Below are positions 13,980 to 21,338 of a stretch of DNA of 32,857 bases, piece by piece. Each line of letters begins with the position of its first letter. Position 1 is the first letter of the stretch. The position numbers were made by a program, and so were the translations under genes. The stretch spans positions 1 through 32,857 of the forward strand of contig JAGOUV010000015.1 in assembly GCA_018061065.1 (NCBI GenBank). The letters run 5' to 3'. This stretch comes from Candidatus Altimarinota bacterium. Lineage in GTDB: Bacteria > Patescibacteriota > Gracilibacteria > UBA1369 > UM-FILTER-53-11. Under the pieces are notes generated by a model. The model saw nothing but the letters and a program-made list of their open reading frames with translations, was not told where the DNA came from and made no database searches.

Positions 13980-16073
13980 TTAAGTAACGATACGTTGTGT
14001 CTGCTCCATCTTCCACGCTTCAATAATATCTTTTTCTTGAAGAAGTTTTACGTCAGTTTCAAATTTAATACCACAGTCATTACCTTCGCCCAGTTCATGT
14101 ACCGGATCGTTTATGCGCTTGAGAGATGCAATAACGCCTTCACCAATAACTTTTCCATCGCGGATAACACGGGCTTTCGCCTTATTTTCCATTTTACCCG
14201 AGGTGATCTTACAGCCAATAATTACATATTTACGCTCAGTGAGAAATATCTGACGGATTTCAGCCTGACCAAGAATAACTTCCTGTTCTTGAGGTAAGAG
14301 CAATCCAGACAAAATCTTCTTAAGATCTTCAATGAGTTTATAAATAATTTTGTACGTAAATACTTTTACTCCGTTGCGATACGCCACTTCATGAACATGT
14401 GGATTTGCTTCTGTATTAAAACCAACCACAATACCGCCCGAGGCTGCTGCCATGACGACATCACTTTCATTAATAGGTCCAACTGCGCTATGAATAATTT
14501 TTATCGCTACCTCATCTTTTTTAACCTGGGCTAATGAAAGTTTAAGTGCTTCCATAGTTCCGAGTGTGTCTGCTTTTACCACTACTTTAAGTGTCTTGAG
14601 CTGACCTGCTTGAATAGCAGACATAATATTTTCTAATCCCGTAGTCGCAACCTCTAGCTTTGAATTACTACGATGAGTTGAGATCTGTTCTGCCTTACGG
14701 TGAGCCTCTTCCATAGACCCCACTACTTGCAAAATATCACCTGCGGTAGGGGTGCTTTCTAAGCCCGCGATAAGTACTGGTGTTGAAGGAGGTGCTTCTT
14801 TTATAGAAACGCCACTATCATTTCTCATAATTTTTACACGTCCACAAATACTACCGACGATAAATGTATCGTGAGACTTGAGCGTTCCTGTGTTCACAAT
14901 AATCGTTGCCACAGGCCCCATGCTCTTATCTAGGTGTGATTCCAAAACGGTTGCTACTGCAGGTCGTGTTGGATTAGCGCGGAGATTTTCAACTTCTGCA
15001 ACGAGCAAGATCATCTCTAACAACAGGGGAATTCCTTCTCCGGTAACTGCAGAAACAGGAACCATAATTGTTTTTCCACCCCAGTCTTCCGGCTGCAAAC
15101 CAGCCTCTGCGAGCTGAGCTTTTACGCGATCAACATTTGCACCTTCTTTATCAATTTTATTTAGAGCTACGATAATGGGTACCTCTGCTTCTAATGCATG
15201 ATTAAGGGCTTCAGTTGTCTGTGGTTTAATACCTTCATCTGCAGCAACTACTAAAATAACAATGTCAGTAATGCGGGCTCCGCGTGCACGCATCGAGGTA
15301 AATGCCTCGTGACCAGGGGTATCAATAAAACTAATTTTTTTACCATTTTTAACAACCTGGTAAGCACCAATATGCTGAGTTATGCCACCTGCTTCACCTT
15401 TAGTTACATGCGTTTCACGAATCGCGTCGAGAAGTGAGGTCTTGCCATGGTCAACGTGCCCCATAATCGTTACGACCGGTGGACGTGTACTCAACAACGC
15501 CGTGTCTTTCTCATCAGTGAGCATCTCAATATTTCCCATTGAGATATCTTCAATCGTAGCTGCAGTACGTCTGCGCTTGAGTTTAATACCAAAATCGTCG
15601 GCAATAATAAGCGCCGTATCGTAATCAATCGTCTGATTAATGTTGGCCAAAATGCCATTTTTCATGAGCTCGCCAATAACACGTACGGGGCTCATACCTG
15701 TCTTTTCTGAAAATTCTTTTACGCTAATGGTGTCTGGAATCTCGATTTCCTTGGGCTCTCTTGAGTCGTCACGCTTTCTCGTATCATGTTTTTTTGAGCG
15801 GGCATCTTTACCAGCCGTCATCTTACGTTGAGATTTAATAATCTCGCGCTCACGTTCTTTTTCAAATGTTTCTTCAATCCCCGTAGTAGGACTGCCGTTT
15901 TTGTCAGCTACCGCATGATGTTCCTGCAACTCTAATTCAAGCAGTGCGGCTGCATCTTCATCGATTGATTTTGCCTTTAAACCAACCGTAATGCCCAGTG
16001 CTTTGAGTTTTTCAATTAACTCTGGTGCAGGTACATTGAATTTTTTGCTGAGATCGCTTAAAGAGACGGACAT
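13980..16073 (-). CDS. infB: Translation initiation factor IF-2
   Basis: IF-2 is the GTPase that brings initiator tRNA to the 30S and promotes subunit joining. The 697-residue product has an N-terminal IF2_N module (residues 1-50), a charged linker, a second IF2_N-like module (about 113-165), and a G domain with GHVDHGKT (205-212), DTPGHEAF (251-258) and NKID (305-308). Beta-barrel and C-terminal fMet-tRNA-binding domains follow. The N-terminal extension is short compared with Escherichia coli, as is common in small genomes. A promoter with an extended -10 lies 7 nt before the ATG. infB is usually linked to nusA and rbfA; here it instead leads the dTDP-sugar run. Confidence 0.97.
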   Translation of the reverse strand: MSVSLSDLSKKFNVPAPELIEKLKALGITVGLKAKSIDEDAAALLELELQEHHAVADKNGSPTTGIEETFEKEREREIIKSQRKMTAGKDARSKKHDTRKRDDSREPKEIEIPDTISVKEFSEKTGMSPVRVIGELMKNGILANINQTIDYDTALIIADDFGIKLKRRRTAATIEDISMGNIEMLTDEKDTALLSTRPPVVTIMGHVDHGKTSLLDAIRETHVTKGEAGGITQHIGAYQVVKNGKKISFIDTPGHEAFTSMRARGARITDIVILVVAADEGIKPQTTEALNHALEAEVPIIVALNKIDKEGANVDRVKAQLAEAGLQPEDWGGKTIMVPVSAVTGEGIPLLLEMILLVAEVENLRANPTRPAVATVLESHLDKSMGPVATIIVNTGTLKSHDTFIVGSICGRVKIMRNDSGVSIKEAPPSTPVLIAGLESTPTAGDILQVVGSMEEAHRKAEQISTHRSNSKLEVATTGLENIMSAIQAGQLKTLKVVVKADTLGTMEALKLSLAQVKKDEVAIKIIHSAVGPINESDVVMAAASGGIVVGFNTEANPHVHEVAYRNGVKVFTYKIIYKLIEDLKKILSGLLLPQEQEVILGQAEIRQIFLTERKYVIIGCKITSGKMENKAKARVIRDGKVIGEGVIASLKRINDPVHELGEGNDCGIKFETDVKLLQEKDIIEAWKMEQTQRIVT

Positions 16074-16080
16074 CGCGAGG

Positions 16081-16089
16081 ATTGTACCA
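16081..16089 (-). promoter_or_regulatory. Extended -10 promoter of infB
   Basis: TGGTACAAT on the minus strand (hexamer at 16081-16086) lies between rmuC and infB. Seven nt separate it from the infB ATG, so the mRNA is predicted to be leaderless. No good -35 is visible, which is usual for TGn promoters. Confidence 0.55.
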
Positions 16090-16109
16090 GATAAGATGGC
16101 TCCTGGCTA

Positions 16110-17183
16110 TTATAATTCTGGTAGGAGCGTAGCAGGTACCTTTTCTTCTGCAGATGAGAGCTCAATCGTCTCTAGTTTATTGCCGATTTTATCGACACTG
16201 CGCTTAGACTCCTCGAACTTATTTGAGGCATTAGTAATGTGTTTCCCCAGAACATCATACTCAGAAGCAAATTTAATGAAATCACCTTTCAGACGAATGA
16301 GTGAAGCTTGAATTAAGTGCGCGCTTTTCTCAATTTCCAGACCGCGCAAACCCATTAAAATAGTCTGTAAATAGACAAAAAAGTTGTTAGGAGAGACCGG
16401 AATAACACGCTTTTTAAAGGCATATGAGGAAAGCCCATCGTCGGCCTCGTCTTTTGCAATAATCTCGTAATAAACATTTTCAGCGGGAATATACATGAGT
16501 GCAAAATCCATAGTACCTTCATCCGGGAGTATGTAATGTGCAATTTTATCGATGTGTTTTTTTACATCATTAACGAAAACTTTTTTCAAATTCTTATATT
16601 CTTTTTCGTCTGCAGCAATGGCAATCATCTTCTGGAAATTCTCGAGAGGGAATTTAGAGTCAATGGGCACAATGCGATTATCGGCTAAATGAAGGGCTGC
16701 ATCGACAATTTCACCCGTGCGGAATGCATACTGCATAGAAAACTTTTCCTTGGGGAAATACTGAGACAATATGTCATGTAAGAAAAATTCACCCATAGAT
16801 CCACGCAGCTTAGGAGCACGCAAAATATCGTGCAGCCCGGAGATATCCTTACCAACGTCAAAGATACGTTTATTATCTTCTTGTAACTGAGTCAACTGCT
16901 GAACAAAACCCGTCTCCATTTTTCCCATACGATCTGTCACGCCGCCCACTACTTTTGCAGCGTTATCCAAGCGCTCATTCATGCTTTGGCTGGACTGCTG
17001 TAAAACTTGAGATTGTCGATGAAACTGCGTCGCAATATCCTGCATGCGCGCATTAAAGTTTTCATTCAATAGCTTCAGTGTTGCGTCTTCTTGTCTTGGG
17101 GCTGCGATCGTTTGAATCTTCATGATTAAAAATCCAAACCCTGCCAAGATCGCAATTCCGATAATTACTAATACTGTTTCCAT
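16110..17183 (-). CDS. rmuC: RmuC-family DNA recombination protein
   Basis: RmuC proteins limit recombination at inverted repeats and are thought to be nuclease-related. The 357-residue product starts with a membrane helix (about residues 4-22, LVIIGIAILAGFGFLIM). A coiled-coil-like region follows (about 30-125), then the RmuC core: LRGSMGEFFLHDILSQYFP, DAALHLADNRIVPIDSKFPLENF and DFALMYIPAENVYYE, with the Asp and Lys of IDSKF at the nuclease-like fold. The ATG at 17183 is 7 nt after the helicase stop, so the two genes are probably co-transcribed and may act in the same repair process. The infB promoter lies just downstream. Confidence 0.92.
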   Translation of the reverse strand: METVLVIIGIAILAGFGFLIMKIQTIAAPRQEDATLKLLNENFNARMQDIATQFHRQSQVLQQSSQSMNERLDNAAKVVGGVTDRMGKMETGFVQQLTQLQEDNKRIFDVGKDISGLHDILRAPKLRGSMGEFFLHDILSQYFPKEKFSMQYAFRTGEIVDAALHLADNRIVPIDSKFPLENFQKMIAIAADEKEYKNLKKVFVNDVKKHIDKIAHYILPDEGTMDFALMYIPAENVYYEIIAKDEADDGLSSYAFKKRVIPVSPNNFFVYLQTILMGLRGLEIEKSAHLIQASLIRLKGDFIKFASEYDVLGKHITNASNKFEESKRSVDKIGNKLETIELSSAEEKVPATLLPEL

Positions 17184-17190
17184 AAGGTAT

Positions 17191-19995
17191 TTATCTTAAC
17201 ATCACCATCCGTGCAGGACAAATAAGTCTAAAATCACAGCTATTACATTGGAATCCAGGAGTGGGTATAAATATTCCCTTCTTAATTTCTTCTGCAGTTT
17301 CCGTGATTGATTCCTCACATTTATCAAGCTGTTTTTTATTACGAGTTGTGCTCAATATTTCAGCAGTTTCAATGAAATGCAGACTTAGTTTGCTAATGGG
17401 AATTTTTAAACTTTTTTCCGCAGCGAGCGCATAGAGTGAGAGCTGCATATCGCTATTTACGCGATAATTTTCGGGTGAGCCGGTCTTATAATCGATAATT
17501 TCATAGGTTCCATCCGCAAGTTTATCGACACGATCTATACGTCCTGAAATCTTGATTCCGCTGAGCGTAAAGCGAAATGGCACCTCTATTTCGTGGGGAA
17601 TCGTGAGTTGGTCTCGCATTTTATTATAATAGTTCACCACCGCTGCCTTTGCTGTTTGTTTTTGCTCAAGCTGAATCATGCGGGAGGCATAGCCGGAAGC
17701 TATCCAATTTTTCTCAACGAGCTCTTCTATAAGTGGACTTAGATCAATTTCTAAATATGAGGGATTTTTCTTAATTTCTGTAAAAATATCTTTCAATGCA
17801 TTGTGAACGCTAATGCCAAAAGAAAGTGAGGCGCTGGGAGCTTCAGGCAAACGGAAGAGATAACGAAACTGATATTTCAGCGGGCACGTTTCATAAGTAC
17901 TAATCTGGCTATAACTCAAGGTTGAGAGCTGCACATGGGGAGTTTTGGAATCTTCAACCTCTTCAAAAAGTCTGCCTTGAATACCTTCGGGACCTGATGC
18001 GAGATGGTGATGATATGTGGCATGACTTGTAGTGAGCATTTCAGTGGCAAACGGAGAAACTTTGTAGTTCCGTGTACTTTCGTATTTATCGCTATACGTG
18101 AGGAGTAAAGAAGCACGCGCTCGAGTACATGCGACATAAAAAAGTCGACGTTCTTCTTCCATGTGGGTATCGGTTTCTGGAAGTGGTTCTTGTATTAGTG
18201 GTGCCGGTATTTCAAGCGACTCACTACGGCGTATTCCGGGGAATTTATTTTGTACCAAAGAGGGGACGATCACCTCGTCAAACTCAAGTCCTTTGCTTCC
18301 GTGTACGGTAATGACATGCACTGCAGCATTTCCTTCTTTTGAAGAGCTAATGCCTTCATTTTGTCCGCCCATATCTTCAATAATTTTCGTATACTCTACA
18401 AAGGCGAGCACACTTTTGTCCTCATGTGTTTCTTCAAATTGCCCAACTTTTTCTGAAAACGTCCCGACTGCTTGTAGCGCCTCTACTTCGCCTTTTTTCT
18501 CAAGCTGTGAAACAAAAGAAGTCGTATCAAAAAAAGTGCCGATAATTTCAGATACGCTCAATGTCCGCGTTTTTTCTATCAGCGATTCTAAGGTGGTCGC
18601 GATCTCAGCTAATTCACTTCTTTTTAATATATCAAAGAGGGAAGCGTGTGTTTTTTTGGATTCGTTTAACATGAGTAGAATATCCTGCTGCGGTATATTC
18701 CAGTGAGATAAACTCAATACGCGGAAAAGGGCGATATCGTCTTTAGGATCGGATAAAAAACGCAACAACCCCATAATATCTTTTACACCAGGCGATTGGA
18801 AAAATGCATTATAGGAACTATAGACCAGGGGCGTGTCTTGATTCTGTAATAGCTCAATAAATTGGGTAGCAAGGCTGTTTGTACGACACAAAATGGCGAC
18901 TGAATTTCCCATTTTCACGGTATGTTTCGCGCGTGCAATAATAAATGCCCGCTCATCACTTCCGTTTACAAAATGGTGCACCTCAGGAACCGAGCCCGGA
19001 TCTTTATCTTCTGCAAGTAAACGCTTATTAATAGCGTGCGAAATTTCTAAACGGTTCGGATTATTATTTTGTATCACTGCATACGTTGCATCCAAAATTG
19101 CCTGAGTGCTGCGGTAATTTTGAGTTAAGACTTCTGTCTTGTGTCCGGGAAATGTTTTGGTGAAAATCTGAGCGTTAGAAAGTGATGCCCCGCGCCATTT
19201 ATAAATCGACTGATCATCATCGCCCACCACCATAATATTTTTATGACTTTTTGCGAGCGCAATAACCATCTTCATTTGCGAATAATTTGTATCTTGGAAC
19301 TCATCAACCATGATATGAGCAAAGCGTTTTTGCAAGCTGGCTAACACAGAAGAGCGCTTCTCTAAAAGACGCAGAGTGTGATACTGGAGACCTGCGTAAT
19401 CCATGTATCTATTTTCTACTAATAATTGCAGGTACGTTCCATATGCCTGTGCGAGCTCAGTGTGTTTTTGTGCTTCTTCTTGCTCTTCACTTGTCGCCGT
19501 TGCCATCCCCGCAGCAAAATCACTATATGCTTCCGGGGTAATATCTTCGTCTTGAAGTCGGCTAAAGTAGCCCTGCAATGTGGTCAGTATACGATACGGC
19601 TGTGAGCGCGTTGCGAAATAAGTTAGCTTAAAATCGTGATAATGACGCTTTAAAAAGAACAGTAAATCGGCGTCTTGAAGCAGCTTATAGTCGCTAGAAA
19701 GTCCTATGTGTAAGCCAAATTCGCGCAATATTGCATCGCAAAAAGAGTGAAACGTCCGAATCATCATGCGGCTTGCCGTGTACGGCTTTGCTGCCTCGAT
19801 ACGATCAGCCATTTCTTGGGTCGCTTTTTCCGTAAACGTCAGAGCTAAAATGCTCTCTGGAGCAATCTTTCGCTCATTCATCAAATGCAAAAGGCGCTGT
19901 GTTAAGACATGCGTTTTTCCTGTACCTGCTCCTGAAATAACAAGCAGGGGACCGCCCTCATGGCGTACCACACGCTCTTGCGCTTGATTCAACAT
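17191..19995 (-). CDS. UvrD/PcrA-family DNA helicase fused to a Fe-S PD-(D/E)XK nuclease
   Basis: The 934-residue protein is a superfamily 1A helicase with a C-terminal nuclease, the architecture of AddA/AddB-type recombination enzymes. Helicase motifs are clear: GAGTGKT (22-28), DEFQD (231-235), VGDDDQSIYKWRGA (257-270), QNYRST (292-297), VHGSKGLEFDEV and FYVACTRAR. The nuclease shows SYSQISTYETCPLKYQFRY, GRIDRVDKL and IDYKTG (834-839). Cys704 together with Cys917, 920 and 926 forms the 1+3 cysteine pattern of an iron-sulfur staple. It probably resects or processes double-strand breaks. The gene shares a strand with rmuC, 7 nt apart. It may stand in for RecBCD/AddAB in this reduced genome; that is inference. 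Confidence 0.92.
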   Translation of the reverse strand: MLNQAQERVVRHEGGPLLVISGAGTGKTHVLTQRLLHLMNERKIAPESILALTFTEKATQEMADRIEAAKPYTASRMMIRTFHSFCDAILREFGLHIGLSSDYKLLQDADLLFFLKRHYHDFKLTYFATRSQPYRILTTLQGYFSRLQDEDITPEAYSDFAAGMATATSEEQEEAQKHTELAQAYGTYLQLLVENRYMDYAGLQYHTLRLLEKRSSVLASLQKRFAHIMVDEFQDTNYSQMKMVIALAKSHKNIMVVGDDDQSIYKWRGASLSNAQIFTKTFPGHKTEVLTQNYRSTQAILDATYAVIQNNNPNRLEISHAINKRLLAEDKDPGSVPEVHHFVNGSDERAFIIARAKHTVKMGNSVAILCRTNSLATQFIELLQNQDTPLVYSSYNAFFQSPGVKDIMGLLRFLSDPKDDIALFRVLSLSHWNIPQQDILLMLNESKKTHASLFDILKRSELAEIATTLESLIEKTRTLSVSEIIGTFFDTTSFVSQLEKKGEVEALQAVGTFSEKVGQFEETHEDKSVLAFVEYTKIIEDMGGQNEGISSSKEGNAAVHVITVHGSKGLEFDEVIVPSLVQNKFPGIRRSESLEIPAPLIQEPLPETDTHMEEERRLFYVACTRARASLLLTYSDKYESTRNYKVSPFATEMLTTSHATYHHHLASGPEGIQGRLFEEVEDSKTPHVQLSTLSYSQISTYETCPLKYQFRYLFRLPEAPSASLSFGISVHNALKDIFTEIKKNPSYLEIDLSPLIEELVEKNWIASGYASRMIQLEQKQTAKAAVVNYYNKMRDQLTIPHEIEVPFRFTLSGIKISGRIDRVDKLADGTYEIIDYKTGSPENYRVNSDMQLSLYALAAEKSLKIPISKLSLHFIETAEILSTTRNKKQLDKCEESITETAEEIKKGIFIPTPGFQCNSCDFRLICPARMVMLR

Positions 19996-20091
19996 AAATT
20001 ATTAATGAAGCGATTTATGACGAGGCTTACTAAAGAAGGTACGATGAGGAAGAAATCGTGAAGTTGACGACGCAGAATGCAATTTTCATAA
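19996..20091. other. Intergenic stretch with no recognised element
   Basis: The 96 nt between the zinc-ribbon gene and the helicase gene hold no hairpin with a T-run and no clear promoter pair. An AT-rich TAATAATTT lies directly before the helicase ATG and might serve as a weak -10. Confidence 0.4.
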
Positions 20092-20373
20092 CTACCCAAT
20101 GTTCTGCCAGAAACACTCCTGACAATAGACAATATAGGGAGAATCAGGGGCGTAGGTCGAAATAATATCTTTCTGACACTTATCACATTTTCGCTTATAT
20201 AGTTTTCTCTCGTTACGAAGCGCTAAACGGCGTTTCTGACGACACTCCGGGCAGTTGGTAGGCCAAGGAAGATCCTTTTTCTTATAAAATTCCTGTTCTT
20301 GCGGAATAATCAAAAACTGTTTTTGACAGGTTTCACAGGTGCGAATTTCTTCTTTGAAGGTTGCGTCTGCCAT
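20092..20373 (-). CDS. Double zinc-ribbon protein (93 aa)
   Basis: The protein carries four CxxC pairs: Cys13/16, 41/44, 63/66 and 84/87, which fit two zinc ribbons in a row. The first half, with CETC, QEQEFYKKKDLPWPTNCPEC and RQKRRLALRNERK, resembles the small zf-trcl zinc-binding domain. The second half has CDKCQKDI and PYIVYCQEC. I recall these two ribbons as the N-terminal part of longer Cys-rich proteins in CPR genomes; here they are a separate gene lying downstream of the Cys-rich part. The ATG lies 8 nt after a TACTAT box. The molecular role is unknown; nucleic-acid or protein binding is possible. Confidence 0.8.
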   Translation of the reverse strand: MADATFKEEIRTCETCQKQFLIIPQEQEFYKKKDLPWPTNCPECRQKRRLALRNERKLYKRKCDKCQKDIISTYAPDSPYIVYCQECFWQNIG

Positions 20374-20379
20374 ATGCGC

Positions 20380-21321
20380 CTATAGTAATACATCCGCCAG
20401 CATTTTTCCATAGTTTCCGGCCGACTTGAGATTCCCCTTTATTTGATTGATCGCAAACTCATATTCTTCTCGCGTAAGCTGTTTATTTAAGAAGCAATAC
20501 TGCTTGTTTTCTAGGTACACACAACCAAAGCAATTTTTACAATTGTAGCAATTAATAAGATACTCGCTTTCCTCGCACGCAACGCAGTTTTTAATAAAAT
20601 TACAGTCAGTGCACTCAAAGCTACTATCAGCGTCGTAACAGCTATTCAGATTGGAACAAAAACCCGCCTCAAAGACGTTCGATGAACTTACCGCATCACT
20701 TAGAAAATCTTGGCAGTACGCAGCATCGCTTGTTGAGTGCATGTTATAACTAAAAAAACATGAATTGCTGCGATAAAGATAATCACCCAAAGAATTGCCG
20801 CCTGATTTAAATAGATGAGCATATAGGCGTGGTGTTTTCATAAACTGTTCATGCATAATTTCAAAAATCTTCTGAGGAGGATGTTTGAGAAATTGCTGCA
20901 CCTTTTCGTAGTATTCTTGCTCACTATATTTTTTATTAAAGATACAAAATTCCTGTTGCCGTAAGCCAAAACAACCGAAACAATTTTTACAATTAATGCA
21001 GTCAAAAGAAAATTGTACTCGTGAGCAGTGGTGACAGTCCTGCAAAAAAGCACAGTCATAGAGATTACTAGAATCCACACTTTCATATACCAGCTCACCA
21101 TTGGTTACGTAGAGGCAGTCTACGCAGTCGTGCGATTTAGATAGATATGACGAGTATAAACAATCCTCTGATTCTTCAGTAAAGTAGCTCAAATACATAT
21201 TTTTTGAGCGGAAGTGGTAATCACCAAAATTCACATTTTCACATGCCCGTGCCCAGATAGCACTCGCGGGTTTTGCTAATACAAGCTCCTTAAATTGTTT
21301 ATAAAAATCAATCTCCACCAT
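20380..21321 (-). CDS. Cys-rich two-fold repeat protein of unknown function (313 aa)
   Basis: The protein is very rich in Cys, Ser, Tyr and Phe and consists of two similar halves about 146-150 residues apart. GDYHFRS (33-39) matches GDYLYRS (179-185), and CINCKNCFGC (108-117) followed by EFCIFNKKYSEQEYYE matches CYNCKNCFGC (258-267) followed by QYCFLNKQLTREEYEF. Many short SxxCxDC-like units recall a beta-solenoid stabilised by cysteines or metals. I recall the family as common in CPR bacteria and often joined to zinc ribbons, without a known function. It lacks a signal peptide, so the cysteines are probably reduced or metal-bound in the cytoplasm. It starts right behind the VirD4-like gene, and the zinc-ribbon gene follows 6 nt downstream. 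Confidence 0.8.
   Translation of the reverse strand: MVEIDFYKQFKELVLAKPASAIWARACENVNFGDYHFRSKNMYLSYFTEESEDCLYSSYLSKSHDCVDCLYVTNGELVYESVDSSNLYDCAFLQDCHHCSRVQFSFDCINCKNCFGCFGLRQQEFCIFNKKYSEQEYYEKVQQFLKHPPQKIFEIMHEQFMKTPRLYAHLFKSGGNSLGDYLYRSNSCFFSYNMHSTSDAAYCQDFLSDAVSSSNVFEAGFCSNLNSCYDADSSFECTDCNFIKNCVACEESEYLINCYNCKNCFGCVYLENKQYCFLNKQLTREEYEFAINQIKGNLKSAGNYGKMLADVLL
20382..20387 (-). promoter_or_regulatory. -10 box of the zinc-ribbon gene, overlapping the upstream stop
   Basis: TACTAT on the minus strand shares a base with the TAG stop of the Cys-rich gene (20380-20382) and lies 8 nt before the ATG at 20373. No -35 is clear. Confidence 0.35.
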
Positions 21322-21329
21322 GTGTGGCC

Positions 21330-21338
21330 ATTATATCA
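21330..21338 (-). promoter_or_regulatory. Extended -10 promoter of the Cys-rich gene, overlapping the upstream stop
   Basis: TGATATAAT on the minus strand contains the TAA stop of the VirD4-like gene and is 8 nt from the ATG at 21321. This predicts an almost leaderless transcript. Confidence 0.5.
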
